NCBI RefSeq assembly: GCF_012427845.1
Contig: NZ_CP038498.1
Location: 62,001 to 126,000, forward strand
DNA length: 64,000 nucleotides
Direction: 5' to 3'
From: Pectobacterium punjabense
GTDB taxonomy: Bacteria > Pseudomonadota > Gammaproteobacteria > Enterobacterales > Enterobacteriaceae
Positions 24,800 to 34,220 of the stretch are shown one piece after another. Within the stretch, counting starts at the first letter, position 1. Each line of letters starts with the position of its first letter. The translations under genes and the position numbers were made by a program. The notes under the pieces were generated by a model that saw only the letters and a list, made by a program, of their open reading frames with translations, did no database searches and had not been told where the DNA came from.

Positions 24800-25009
24800 T
24801 CAGTTGCTCCCAGCCGGTTCTTTTAATTCATCCAGCAGCGGCCAGCGAGCCATCATTTGGCTCAGACGCGCCTGACGGGAAATATCGATATAGCTTATTT
24901 CAGGCAAAGAAAAAGCCTGACTGAGAACCCGTAGATCGTCGTCGGTTCTTGCATTTTCGGTTAAATCGGCGCGTGCGCTGGTATCTATACGAGTCGGTTC
25001 GTTATTCAT
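24800..25009 (-). CDS. bcsR: Cellulose biosynthesis protein BcsR
   Basis: The ATG at 25009 (MNNEPTR) is preferred because GAGG lies six bases upstream and the E. coli protein begins MNNNEP; an upstream ATG at 25069 would add 20 residues. The 69-residue product keeps the BcsR core: LSQAFSLPEISYIDIS and the RWPLLDEL end. BcsR is a small partner of BcsQ within the synthase macrocomplex. First gene of the bcsRQABZC operon; the long divergent region to bcsE contains a repeat element. Confidence 0.88.
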   Translation of the reverse strand: MNNEPTRIDTSARADLTENARTDDDLRVLSQAFSLPEISYIDISRQARLSQMMARWPLLDELKEPAGSN

Positions 25010-25524
25010 CCCATGCCTCTGAAATAGGCTATCCATTATCATTGATATCGATAAAGGGAAAACATCCAAATAACAGATGTGGTGCGTCTTTTACTGCACC
25101 CATAACAGACAGTCTGGCAGATGAAGGGTTACGCCTCTGCTGTCTTTAATAAGGAGTCAGGTGTGCCCGTTAACTATAGCAATGAATTGATGATTGCAAT
25201 GTGAATAGGAAAAAATAGTAACGGGTGATTTATCAAGGGATAGGAATAATTTATAGCGCAAAGTTGTGATCCTTCGGGGGGCTGCTAGAGTTTATTTTGA
25301 CTGCGTCATTCTCGTCATACTTCGAGTTGCCTATGCGTTGACTTTCTTAAGTACCCGGCCCGCCGTAAAGGGCTGCGGCAAGCAGCGTTCAAATCTGCTC
25401 CCAGCAGGTTTGCTACTCCAGTCTCCTACTGGTGTATGTCTTATAGCCGCCTGCCTGCAATTCGAATTATCTAGGGAATATTTAAGGGTTGGTTGCTGCC
25501 ATTAACGGAAAAGAAAATCAGTCT
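25010..25524. promoter_or_regulatory. Divergent bcsR / bcsE intergenic region
   Basis: About 515 non-coding bases between the two cellulose operons. The bcsR-proximal half must hold the bcsR promoter. The bcsE-proximal half is occupied by a MITE-like element at 25314-25472. I could not fix -10/-35 elements with confidence. Confidence 0.5.
25314..25472. repeat. MITE-like intergenic repeat with imperfect terminal inverted repeats
   Basis: The left end ATACTTCGAGTTGC (25317-25330) is matched in inverse by the right end GCAATTCGAATTAT (25457-25470), 12 of 14 positions. Such elements, beginning CTCGTCATACTTC and ending CTGCAA-TTCGAATTAT, are common between genes in Pectobacterium and related genera (recalled, not searched). 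A degenerate half-copy may lie at 39768-39795. Confidence 0.65.
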
Positions 25525-27114
25525 ATGAAGCAGAACTTTTCATTAGGTATCCGTCACCTTTGGGATGAGTTGGCTACGCTCCAACTGGCGGGATTTTATT
25601 GGGTGAATATTGACCGACAGGTTGATGCCGCATTATTTTGCCAACAAGTTATGCATAGCCAAAATAACGACGCGAGAGTGGCGTTAATCGGCTGTGGGGA
25701 ACGGTCTGACGCGCTGTTGACGACATTGTTTAATACCGAAACAAAACAGTTATCTTGCTATATATTGCCGGAAAATAAAGCCGCGTTGCTGAATTTAACC
25801 GATGACTTGATGCGCGCATTACGTCCGAAACATCGTCTGTTAGTGCTTTATGCTCCCGCCAGCCTGTGGAGAGATATCTCACCGGAAAGACTACAGCGCT
25901 GGGTGGATGACACGGCAGTATGGCTACATCAGCGCCAATGTACGCTGGTGGTTCTCAGCCATAGCAGCGGCGTAACCCGTTTGAGAAATATGTTGATCTC
26001 CCAACACCGCGGGCTTTACGGCTTGGCCAGCCTGCAATGGCAGCAGGATCGCGCACAGTATCTGGTGTCATGGTGGGCAACGGAAAGAGGCGTGCGGGCG
26101 AATAAGGTACAGATGCTGCAACCCGATCATGGCGGTTGGCAAATGCTGGCGGAAGAGGAACCCATCCTCACACCATCTCTGAATGACGATGGGCTCTTTC
26201 TGATGGAAAAGAGCGTGATGGAGGGTGCCCCCGCGCTGTCAGAAAATTGGCAGTTACTGGACGATAATGCCATTTTGGTACAAACCGGCATGTTGACGAA
26301 TGCGGCGACGCTCGTTTTTGCACTGAATCAAACCAATCAGGTGGATACACTCGTCAAACAGGTTCATAGCCTGCGGCGGCAGCGTGGTGAATTGCTGAAG
26401 ATTGTGGTGCGGGAAATGAAGCCCTGCCTGCGCGCCAGCGACGAACGCTTGTTATTGGCGTGTGGCGCAAATCTTATTGTCTCCCATTCAGAACCGCTAT
26501 CTCGCTTCCTGACACGGATTGAAAGCGTGCAAGGGCAGCGCTTTACTAAACATGTTCCTGTCGATGTCGAGGTTCTGCTGACCACCATGCGGCCGCTGCA
26601 AATTAAGGGCTATCAGCCGCCTGAGACCTTTCGCCAGTCTGTGCAAATGTTGATTGATAGTACGTTGATGCCTGAAGGCAGCAAAGGCGTGCTGGTGGCA
26701 TTGCGCCCGGTTCCGGGGGTACGAGCAGCGCAGGTGCTGACGCTGTGCACGCTGCGGCGTTTTGGTGATGTCGTCACGATCGCGCAGGGCCGTCTGTTTT
26801 TATTTCTGTCTAATTGTCGTTTGAATGAATTGGATATCGCGCTGAAGTCTATCTTCCGTCTTCCGGTAGATGAAGTGTTCAGTAATCGGATTGTGTGGTC
26901 ACAAGACTTACAGATTTTAGCGGAAATCAAATCGTTGGTGCAGGACAGCACTTCCGGGCAAGAACAGCAGATTAATGATTACGTCCAATTGCAGCAGACC
27001 GAATCTGCACCACGCAGCCAAACGCCGCGGCGTGAGCCTATTGCGATTGATTTACTAAACCCTGATTTACTGGGACCCGATTTACCGACCCGTGTACCGG
27101 GAGAACCATCATGA
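25525..27114 (+). CDS. bcsE: Cyclic di-GMP-binding cellulose regulator BcsE
   Basis: The ATG at 25525 (MKQNFSLGIRHLWDEL) matches the start of E. coli BcsE; a TTG at 25489 has no usable spacing. The 529-residue protein has an N-terminal REC-like/ATPase-like region, a central receiver-like part with RASDERLLLACGANLI, and the C-terminal GIL domain whose c-di-GMP site is the RxxD motif, here Arg-Phe-Gly-Asp at residues 412-415. BcsE raises cellulose output and interacts with BcsF and the BcsRQ complex. The stop overlaps bcsF (ATGA). Confidence 0.93.
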   Translation: MKQNFSLGIRHLWDELATLQLAGFYWVNIDRQVDAALFCQQVMHSQNNDARVALIGCGERSDALLTTLFNTETKQLSCYILPENKAALLNLTDDLMRALRPKHRLLVLYAPASLWRDISPERLQRWVDDTAVWLHQRQCTLVVLSHSSGVTRLRNMLISQHRGLYGLASLQWQQDRAQYLVSWWATERGVRANKVQMLQPDHGGWQMLAEEEPILTPSLNDDGLFLMEKSVMEGAPALSENWQLLDDNAILVQTGMLTNAATLVFALNQTNQVDTLVKQVHSLRRQRGELLKIVVREMKPCLRASDERLLLACGANLIVSHSEPLSRFLTRIESVQGQRFTKHVPVDVEVLLTTMRPLQIKGYQPPETFRQSVQMLIDSTLMPEGSKGVLVALRPVPGVRAAQVLTLCTLRRFGDVVTIAQGRLFLFLSNCRLNELDIALKSIFRLPVDEVFSNRIVWSQDLQILAEIKSLVQDSTSGQEQQINDYVQLQQTESAPRSQTPRREPIAIDLLNPDLLGPDLPTRVPGEPS

Positions 27115-27332
27115 TGAACCTGATTGATATCGTTCAACTGGTGCTATTAAGCGCAGTCATCTTCTTTACGCTCGGCTATTTGGCGCACCGTGTGATTCCC
27201 CACTGGCTTCAGTATTGGAAAAACAGGCTGTTGTCACCGCGCTACCTGAAGCCAGCAAGTGTCTGGATGCGTAGCCCTTCTTCAACCAAGACGGTCTCAA
27301 CCAAGCCGACTTCAGCAGAGACTAAAAAATAA
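27111..27332 (+). CDS. bcsF: Cellulose biosynthesis membrane protein BcsF
   Basis: A 73-residue protein with one N-terminal membrane helix (IVQLVLLSAVIFFTLGYLAH) and a basic cytoplasmic tail, as in E. coli BcsF (63 residues), which recruits BcsE to the membrane. The start overlaps the bcsE stop, and bcsG begins one base after its own stop. The Thr/Lys-rich last 20 residues are an extension compared with E. coli. Confidence 0.9.
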   Translation: MMNLIDIVQLVLLSAVIFFTLGYLAHRVIPHWLQYWKNRLLSPRYLKPASVWMRSPSSTKTVSTKPTSAETKK

Positions 27333-27333
27333 A

Positions 27334-28995
27334 ATGGACGAAAAAACACGCAAGCAACAGCAGGATACGCAAAAACAGCAGGATATATGGCGCTACTGGC
27401 GCGGGCTCGGTGCCTGGAATGTGTATTTCTTGCTGAAATTTGCCCTGTTATGGTTTGGATACCTGAATTTTCATCCGTTGCTTAACCTGGTATTTCTGGC
27501 GTTTTTGTTGTTCCCGATCCCCAATGTCACGCTGCACCGCTGGCGTCATATTATTGCTATCCCACTCGGTATTGGGCTTTTTTACCACGATACCTGGCTG
27601 CCGGGCATCAACAGTATTCTCAGCCAGGGGACGCAGGTTGCTGGCTTTAGCGCCGCCTATTTGCTGGAGCTGTTAAACCGCTTCATTAACTGGCAAATGG
27701 TCGGTGCGGCTGTGGTTATCACCGTGGCCTACCTGTTTTTCGCGCAGTGGATTCGTATTACGGTGTTTACCGTGGCGGCGCTGACATGGCTAAACGTTGT
27801 CAATCTGGCAGCCCCTGCCGTTTCGCTGATGCCGACGGCCTCGATGGCACCCGCGCCCTCGGCGGCGGCTTCCCCAGCGGGTGGAGATACTGCGCTGCCT
27901 GAAGCCACGTTACCGCCAACGAACGCGAACCTCACCGCTTATCTGAACCAGTTTTATACGCGAGAGAAAGCACGAACTACGGCCTTTCCTACCGCGCTGC
28001 CACAGGATGCACAGCCGTTTGATCTCCTGATTATCAACATTTGTTCGCTGGCATGGTCGGATATAGAAGTGGCGCAGTTGGAAAATCATCCGCTGTGGAA
28101 GAAGTTCGATATCCTGTTCCGTCAGTTTAATTCCGCTACCGCGTATAGCGGACCGGCGTCAATTCGCCTGCTGCGGGCAAGCTGTGGTCAACAGTCTCAC
28201 ACCGATTTGTACCAGCCAGTGAACCAGCAGTGCTTCTTGTTCAGTAATTTGGTGAAACTGGGTTTTGAAGAGCAACTGATGCTCGATCATTCCGGCGTCT
28301 TTGGGAATTACCTGCGTGAGGTGCGTGAAGAGGGTGACATTCAGATTCCGATGCTGTCACAGGAGGGCATCAGCCACCAGATTACCTCGTTCGACGGTGA
28401 GCCGATTTATAACGATTTGGAGCTGTTAAATCGTTGGTTGGGTGAGCGAAATAAAGCAACGCCGACGCGTAACGCGACCTTCTTTAACCTGATTCCGCTG
28501 CATGATGGTAACCGCTTCGTGGGCACCAACCAGTCGGCTGACTATGCGCCACGTGCAAAGATTCTGTTTGACCAACTGGATGCTTTTTTTGACGTGTTGC
28601 AGAAATCTGGTCGCAAAGTCATGGTGGTGGTGGTACCGGAGCACGGCGCAGCGCTGGCTGGCGATAAGATGCAAATGTCTGGCCTACGTGATATTCCCAG
28701 TCCGAGCATCACGCATATTCCTGTCGGCGTAAAACTGTTTGGTTTGCAGGCCCCGCATCAGGGCGACGCGCTGGAGGTGACGTCACCGAGCAGCTATCTG
28801 GCGATTTCGGAACTGGTCGCACGGATGGTGGATGGCAAAGTGTTCACCGCACCTTCTGTGGATTGGCAAACGCTGGCGAGCACGTTGCCGCAAACGGAAG
28901 CGATTTCGGAGAATGAGAACGCGATCGTGATGCAATATCAGGGAAAACCCTACATTCGTTTGAACGGCGGAGACTGGGTGCCATATCCGCAATAG
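27334..28995 (+). CDS. bcsG: Cellulose phosphoethanolamine transferase BcsG
   Basis: The ATG at 27334 (MDEKTRKQQQD) directly follows the bcsF stop; a longer frame from 27259 overlaps bcsF and is rejected. The 553-residue protein has about four N-terminal membrane helices, a Pro/Ala-rich linker near residues 165-195, and a periplasmic alkaline-phosphatase-fold domain. Equivalents of the E. coli active site are Cys237, nucleophile Ser272 (AYSGPASIRLL), and Glu436-His437 (VPEHGAAL), with the same spacing as Cys243/Ser278/Glu442-His443. It adds phosphoethanolamine to cellulose in the periplasm, so this strain probably makes pEtN-cellulose. Confidence 0.94.
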   Translation: MDEKTRKQQQDTQKQQDIWRYWRGLGAWNVYFLLKFALLWFGYLNFHPLLNLVFLAFLLFPIPNVTLHRWRHIIAIPLGIGLFYHDTWLPGINSILSQGTQVAGFSAAYLLELLNRFINWQMVGAAVVITVAYLFFAQWIRITVFTVAALTWLNVVNLAAPAVSLMPTASMAPAPSAAASPAGGDTALPEATLPPTNANLTAYLNQFYTREKARTTAFPTALPQDAQPFDLLIINICSLAWSDIEVAQLENHPLWKKFDILFRQFNSATAYSGPASIRLLRASCGQQSHTDLYQPVNQQCFLFSNLVKLGFEEQLMLDHSGVFGNYLREVREEGDIQIPMLSQEGISHQITSFDGEPIYNDLELLNRWLGERNKATPTRNATFFNLIPLHDGNRFVGTNQSADYAPRAKILFDQLDAFFDVLQKSGRKVMVVVVPEHGAALAGDKMQMSGLRDIPSPSITHIPVGVKLFGLQAPHQGDALEVTSPSSYLAISELVARMVDGKVFTAPSVDWQTLASTLPQTEAISENENAIVMQYQGKPYIRLNGGDWVPYPQ

Positions 28996-29449
28996 CGTCA
29001 ATCGCCATAACATAGTGCGAATCGTTTAAGTATCGAGATACACGGGGCGACCACCGGGGTGAGGCATCTCTGCGGGAATCTCCCCTTGTGTTTCCCCTAA
29101 AAACGGGCTTAAGTGAGCAGGAGTAGCCCGTCATCACACGTCTTATCGGGTAGCGGCGAGGCTGCTGCCCGCCTTTCTTCATCGCTCGTTATCTTCGCTC
29201 TGCCCCTGAATCGCTATGCTGGCTTATACAGGGGATATCCCCTATTCTGAGGCCGCGTTACGGCTCCCACCAAAGGGAGCCTAGGATTAAGATGAAATCC
29301 CCTGAGCACCAGCAGAAAACAGCGTTGAGGCGGCGATAAGCTGCCTTATACTGTTTGCTGCGCGTTACTGGTGCGCGTGGCGGTGCGTTTTTCGCGCTGG
29401 GTATGGGGCAGATATTCAGATCTGCATAAAAGGTTGACGGAGAAAGCGC
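28996..29449. other. Intergenic region bcsG to pdeK-like gene
   Basis: 454 bases without a convincing gene. It contains a 7-bp inverted repeat (GGCTCCC at 29262-29268, GGGAGCC at 29275-29281) without a T run and, near the 3' end, the ribosome site of the next gene. Nothing else recognised. Confidence 0.5.
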
Positions 29450-30631
29450 TTGCGGCTCAGACGTTCATTAACGATTAAACAGATGACAGCCGTGTCTGCC
29501 GTGGCACTGGTGACAATCAGCCTGTTCATCGTCATACAGCTTTTCCACTTCGTTCACCAGCGCCGTGAAGATTATGCCAAGCAGTTGGAAAGCATCGCGT
29601 ATTCCGTGCGTCAACCACTGACGGACGCGGTGCTACAAGGGGAGGTGCAACGCGCTGGCAATATTCTGGATAGCTTGCTGCCGGTTGCCTTTCTTAGCCG
29701 GGCAGATGTATTGCTGCCGGATGATTTTCAGACGCTCCACGCCAATTTCCCGAAAGAACGCCCGGTGCCGGACTGGATCGCGCGGGTCTTTAAGCTGCCG
29801 ATCCGTATCTCTATTCCACTCTATTCGCCACCGCAGACGCAATATTCGGCACCGCTGGCGCATCTGGTCTTGCAGGCAGATTCCTATCGGATGTATCAAT
29901 TTATCGTCAGCACCTTTTCAACCATGTTGGCGACGTATCTGCTGCTGGCGTTGATTATGTCGATCGCTATTACCTGGTGCATTAACCGACTTCTGATACA
30001 CCCGCTGCGTGGGATTATTGTCGAGTTACAGAATCTACCGCCGGATGCGATGCTTCACCGACCCCTCACGCTGCCACCCTGGCATCAGGATGATGAGCTG
30101 GGCGCGCTAGTGCGCAGCTACAACCGTAATCAACAACTGCTGGAGCAATCTCTCTCTGCCAGTACTGAAGGTGTCGGGTTGCCGGACAACGCGCATTTTA
30201 TACGACGCCTTGAGCAGCGTCTGGCGGATGCGACTCCGTTTAGCCTGCTCGTTTTTGGGCTTGATTCCTCCGCCAGCCAGAGTGATATGGCTGCGCTGGC
30301 GAAGCAATTCTGTGCGGTGATAGAAGAACAACATGAGGCAGGGAGCCTTTATCTGGCGCGCCTCGATTGTGACGAGTTCGCTATCATCGGGAAGACGCTA
30401 GAATCCGCTGGACGGGCGCAAGATTGGGCACAAAACGTGATGCTGGCGATTAATTCCCCCTTTTTACCTACGGGATCGCACCCTGCTCGGGCTGTCAGCG
30501 CCGGTGTCCTAACGATTACCGACCCTCGGCCAGAGGAGGCGGCACTGCGTTTGTCGCAGGCGCGTTTCGCCATGCAGCTGGCGCGGTGTGATAAGAAATG
30601 CGGTATTCATCTCCTTATCGCGTCTTCCTGA
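29450..30631 (+). CDS. PdeK/YhjK-like membrane protein with degenerate GGDEF and no EAL domain
   Basis: A TTG start at 29450 is supported by GGAG seven bases upstream and by the RSLTIKQM motif near the N-terminus, as in E. coli YhjK. The 393-residue product has a first membrane helix (residues 13-35), a periplasmic sensor part to about 145, a second helix (150-178), a HAMP-like region, and a GGDEF-fold remnant in which the signature is Leu305-Asp-Cys-Asp-Glu-Phe310 (RLDCDEFAI), so cyclase activity is not expected. E. coli PdeK is about 650 residues and ends with an EAL phosphodiesterase domain, which is absent here, with a clean stop. Location beside bcs and dctA matches yhjK. It may act as a binding or sensory adaptor. 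Confidence 0.82.
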   Translation: MRLRRSLTIKQMTAVSAVALVTISLFIVIQLFHFVHQRREDYAKQLESIAYSVRQPLTDAVLQGEVQRAGNILDSLLPVAFLSRADVLLPDDFQTLHANFPKERPVPDWIARVFKLPIRISIPLYSPPQTQYSAPLAHLVLQADSYRMYQFIVSTFSTMLATYLLLALIMSIAITWCINRLLIHPLRGIIVELQNLPPDAMLHRPLTLPPWHQDDELGALVRSYNRNQQLLEQSLSASTEGVGLPDNAHFIRRLEQRLADATPFSLLVFGLDSSASQSDMAALAKQFCAVIEEQHEAGSLYLARLDCDEFAIIGKTLESAGRAQDWAQNVMLAINSPFLPTGSHPARAVSAGVLTITDPRPEEAALRLSQARFAMQLARCDKKCGIHLLIASS

Positions 30632-30949
30632 GTATTAAAAGGTAACGGAAATGTTACTTTTTATCGTGGTATTCCCTGAACGGCATCTTCCCCGTATAGC
30701 GGGGCTTTGAGAGCTTTTTACGGATTTTTTATGCTGTAAAAATGTGCATCTGTTACAAGTAAATTGCACTGATGTTTCTTTATAACTCTTGCTGACGTGA
30801 TTCAGCTCTTGTTTTTAACCTGTCGTTCACAAACTAAACTTATAAAACATTCTCAGCTTGTTATTGCAATGTTACTTTCCGGCGCAATCACAGGCGGCAT
30901 TTTCGTACCCTATTCCCCTCCTGTGTTTTCCCCACCATAGGACGTATGT
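30632..30949. promoter_or_regulatory. Intergenic region upstream of dctA
   Basis: 318 bases, AT-rich in the second half, with no open frame. It must hold the dctA promoter. I saw TGTG and TTACA half-sites near 30745-30765 but not at the spacing of a CRP site. Confidence 0.4.
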
Positions 30950-32242
30950 ATGAAAACATCAATTTTTAAAAGTCTTTATTTTCAGGTTCTTGCCGCCATT
31001 ACGATAGGGATACTGTTGGGGCATTTCTACCCCCAGCTTGGTGAGCAAATGAAGCCTCTGGGCGATGGGTTTGTTAAATTAATTAAAATGATTATTGCGC
31101 CGGTTATCTTCTGTACGGTCGTAACCGGTATCGCAGGCATGGAAAGTATGAAGTCGGTCGGTCGTACTGGTGCGGCCGCTCTGCTGTATTTTGAAATTGT
31201 GAGTACGATTGCGCTGATTATCGGTCTGGTCGTGGTCAACGTGGTGCAACCAGGCGTGGGAATGAATATCGACCCGAGTACGCTTGATGCTTCTGCGGTG
31301 GCGGTCTATACCCAACAGGCTTCGCAACAGGGTCTGATTCCATTCCTGATGGATGTGATCCCGGCGAGTGTGGTTGGTGCGTTTGCTAGCGGTAATATCT
31401 TGCAGGTTCTGCTGTTTGCTGTGATGTTTGGCTTTGCGCTGCACCGCCTGGGGCCAAAGGGCAAGGTCATTTTTGATGTGATCGACAGCTTCTCCAAGGT
31501 CATTTTCGGCGTCATTAACATGATCATGAAATTGGCTCCTCTGGGTGCGTTCGGTGCCATGGCCTTTACCATCGGTAAATATGGCGTTGGTACGCTGGTG
31601 CAGTTGGGGCAACTGATCCTCTGCTTCTACATCACCTGTGTTCTGTTTGTATTTCTGGTGTTGGGCAGCATTGCGAAAGCAACGGGCTTCAGTATCTTCA
31701 AATTCATTCGTTACATCCGTGAAGAACTGCTGATCGTACTGGGTACGTCCTCTTCTGAATCCGTGCTGCCACGTATGTTGGAGAAGATGGAGAAGGTCGG
31801 TTGTAAGAAATCTGTCGTCGGGTTGGTTATCCCTACCGGCTATTCGTTCAACCTTGATGGCACCTCCATCTATCTGACAATGGCGGCAGTGTTTATCGCT
31901 CAGGCAACCAACAGCCACATGGATATCTGGCATCAGATTACGCTGCTGGTGGTGCTGTTACTGTCCTCTAAAGGCGCAGCAGGCGTGACGGGAAGTGGGT
32001 TTATTGTACTGGCAGCAACGCTGTCTGCCGTAGGCCATCTGCCTGTTGCTGGTCTGGCGTTGATTCTGGGTATTGACCGCTTCATGTCAGAAGCTCGTGC
32101 GCTGACCAACCTGATTGGTAACGGTGTTGCGACTATCGTGGTAGCAAAATACTGCCGCGAGCTGGATGAGAAGAAACTAGACGCTGAGCTGTCCGGTAAC
32201 AATAAGGGCGATAACGCGGCCACGCCAACGGCACAGTCGTAA
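30950..32242 (+). CDS. dctA: C4-dicarboxylate:cation symporter DctA
   Basis: A 430-residue dicarboxylate/amino acid:cation symporter (DAACS) that takes up succinate, fumarate, malate and also orotate aerobically. It has eight membrane helices plus re-entrant loops; a serine-rich loop [12 protein letters not shown] and the helical motif [14 protein letters not shown] carry the substrate- and cation-binding residues. The C-terminal tail is hydrophilic. Length and sequence are very close to E. coli DctA (428). The ATG has a weak AGGACG site. It ends at a strong hairpin terminator. Confidence 0.96.
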   Translation: MKTSIFKSLYFQVLAAITIGILLGHFYPQLGEQMKPLGDGFVKLIKMIIAPVIFCTVVTGIAGMESMKSVGRTGAAALLYFEIVSTIALIIGLVVVNVVQPGVGMNIDPSTLDASAVAVYTQQASQQGLIPFLMDVIPASVVGAFASGNILQVLLFAVMFGFALHRLGPKGKVIFDVIDSFSKVIFGVINMIMKLAPLGAFGAMAFTIGKYGVGTLVQLGQLILCFYITCVLFVFLVLGSIAKATGFSIFKFIRYIREELLIVLGTSSSESVLPRMLEKMEKVGCKKSVVGLVIPTGYSFNLDGTSIYLTMAAVFIAQATNSHMDIWHQITLLVVLLLSSKGAAGVTGSGFIVLAATLSAVGHLPVAGLALILGIDRFMSEARALTNLIGNGVATIVVAKYCRELDEKKLDAELSGNNKGDNAATPTAQS

Positions 32243-32312
32243 TTCCAGCATGCAGTTGTAAGCATGTAGTTATCATGTAAGCCTGGTTCTCGTAAGCCTA
32301 GTTTTCTAAATC

Positions 32313-32352
32313 AATTCCCTACGGCGCTCTGCACCGTGGGGAATTCTTTTGT
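32313..32352 (+). terminator. Terminator after dctA
   Basis: AATTCCCTACGG (32313-32324) pairs with CCGTGGGGAATT (32334-32345), 12 bp with one G-U, loop 9, then CTTTTGT. Confidence 0.7.
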
Positions 32353-32650
32353 CTGTAAATTTTTTGTGTGTAAACAAGCTGCACCCAACTCAACGGTTTT
32401 CCTCCACTTTTTGAACGTCCCAAAACGTAAAAATATTGTTAAATATGACTATTTTTATCTTTTTTGCAGATTATTTCACCTCCTGAAGTGACATAGACAA
32501 AAGCGCGCTGTCCAAGGGAATGGTACACTTCGCGTCTTCAATTTTTTTCCGTGATATATCCACGAGAGTGTGCGGTGGCAGACGCAAGGCCACCATAATG
32601 ATCAACAATAACCACATTATTATGTTGGATAGCTATAAGTAGGGGTTCAC

Positions 32651-34153
32651 ATGCAGGGCACCAAAAAGGCGCTTTTCGTTGGTGGTGTGTTGCTGGCCAT
32701 GGTCAGCAGCAGCGTGCAGGCTGAAGCACTACAGCCCGATCCTGCCTGGCAGCAGGGTAAACTGGACAATGGTTTTACCTGGCAGTTATTAACCACACCA
32801 CAGCGCCCCGGCGATCGGGTTGAGCTACGTCTGGTTGTTAATGCTGGATCGTTGCTGGAAAACGCCCAGCAAGTGGGCTTTGCACATTTTCTTCCTCGTC
32901 TGGCACTCGCGCCCGGTGATAAGCTGTCCGCTGCTCAGTTGCCTTCCATGTGGATGCGTGACGCTAACGGTTCACGCGTCCTGCCCCCGGTCATTGTTTC
33001 GTACGATTTCACGTCGTATAACCTGAGCCTGCCGAATAATCGCCCGGAACTGCTGAAAGAAGCGTTGGCGTGGCTAGCGGAAAGCGCAGGGCAGATGACG
33101 TTCGACGAAAAAAGGCTACAGGCCGCGCTGAAGGTTCCCGATCAGGTGACCACCTTTCCGATTAACCCGCAGGACCCGAGCTGGCGCTATCGCCTGAAAG
33201 GCTCACCCCTATTGGCGCACGATCCGGCTCAAGACGTTAAACCGCCGCTGAATGGCGAGCAACTTCAGCAATTTTATAAAACCTGGTATACGCCAGATGC
33301 GATGACGCTCTACATCGTTGGTCATGTGGATAACCGCAACGTGATCGAGCAGATCGGTAAAGCCTTCTCCCCGTTGGAAGGCAAACGCGAAACGCCTGCG
33401 CCGCTGCCGACATTAAGCCCGCTGCCACCACAGGCGATTAGCCTGATGAATAACAATGCTCAGCAGGATACGCTGTCGCTGATGTGGGATGCGCCGTGGC
33501 ACCCGATTCGTGAATCTCAGGCGCTGGTTCGCTACTGGCTGGGTGACATGACGCGAGAAGCGATGTTCTGGCACCTTCAGCAGGTGCTCGAGAAGAGCCC
33601 GCAGAAGGGCAACAATCTCCGTTTCGACTGCAACGTGTTTTATACCCGCTCTCAGTGTGCAATTCATATGGATGTCCCGAATAGTGAGAGCGTTGAGCCG
33701 AGTGTGATATTTATGGCGCGCGAGCTGGCTACGCTGCGTGAAAAAGGGCTGACACAACAAGAGTTTGACGCGTTGATCGCGCGTAAGACGGACGAGTTGA
33801 ATAAGCTGTTTGCCACCTATGCACGTACCAGCACGGACATCCTGATGGATCAGCGTTTGCGATCCCAGCAGAATGGTGTGGTGGATATTGCTCCCGAGCA
33901 GTATCAGAAACTGCGTCAGACTTATCTGTCTGCCTTAACGCTTGATATCCTGAATCAGGAGCTGCACCAGCAACTGGTACAAGATACGACGATGATGTTG
34001 ATCCAACAGCCGGGTGAACCTGAAGCGAATATGAAGGCGCTACAGGAAACCTACGACCAGATTATGACGCCAGCCGTCGAACCTGTTGCCAGCGCGTCTG
34101 CGGCAGCGTCTGAAGACGCTAAATTACAGGACAAGGCTCCCGCTGCGCAGTAA
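32651..34153 (+). CDS. yhjJ: M16-family peptidase-like periplasmic protein YhjJ
   Basis: A 500-residue homologue of E. coli YhjJ (498). A signal peptide ends near SSVQAEA (residue 25). The fold is that of M16 zinc peptidases (N-terminal KLDNGFTW strand, GSLLENAQQVGFAHFL, and a second domain with LMWDAPW). The HxxEH zinc motif is not intact: the equivalent stretch reads HFLPRL, so the Glu-His pair is missing and peptidase activity is not expected. The C-terminus is an Ala/Glu-rich tail. Genomic order dctA-yhjJ-kdgK is as in E. coli. Physiological role unknown. Confidence 0.9.
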   Translation: MQGTKKALFVGGVLLAMVSSSVQAEALQPDPAWQQGKLDNGFTWQLLTTPQRPGDRVELRLVVNAGSLLENAQQVGFAHFLPRLALAPGDKLSAAQLPSMWMRDANGSRVLPPVIVSYDFTSYNLSLPNNRPELLKEALAWLAESAGQMTFDEKRLQAALKVPDQVTTFPINPQDPSWRYRLKGSPLLAHDPAQDVKPPLNGEQLQQFYKTWYTPDAMTLYIVGHVDNRNVIEQIGKAFSPLEGKRETPAPLPTLSPLPPQAISLMNNNAQQDTLSLMWDAPWHPIRESQALVRYWLGDMTREAMFWHLQQVLEKSPQKGNNLRFDCNVFYTRSQCAIHMDVPNSESVEPSVIFMARELATLREKGLTQQEFDALIARKTDELNKLFATYARTSTDILMDQRLRSQQNGVVDIAPEQYQKLRQTYLSALTLDILNQELHQQLVQDTTMMLIQQPGEPEANMKALQETYDQIMTPAVEPVASASAAASEDAKLQDKAPAAQ

Positions 34154-34172
34154 TCCCACGATCCGTAAAGAG

Positions 34173-34199
34173 AAAAGGCCGCAGTCGCGGCCTTTTGCT
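34173..34199. terminator. Bidirectional terminator between yhjJ and kdgK
   Basis: AAAAGGCCGC (34173-34182) pairs with GCGGCCTTTT (34187-34196); flanking A and T runs serve both convergent genes. Confidence 0.85.
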
Positions 34200-34220
34200 T
34201 ATTATCACACGACGTCATGT

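Noticed and set aside
27259-27333. Longer start for bcsG
   Set aside because: Would overlap bcsF by 74 bases and lacks the conserved start; the ATG at 27334 fits the family.
30740-30770. CRP site upstream of dctA
   Set aside because: TGTG and TTACA half-sites are not at the required six-base spacing.
31079-31933. 284-codon minus-strand frame opposite dctA
   Set aside because: Low-complexity His/Gln/Arg composition typical of an antisense frame; dctA on the plus strand is clear.
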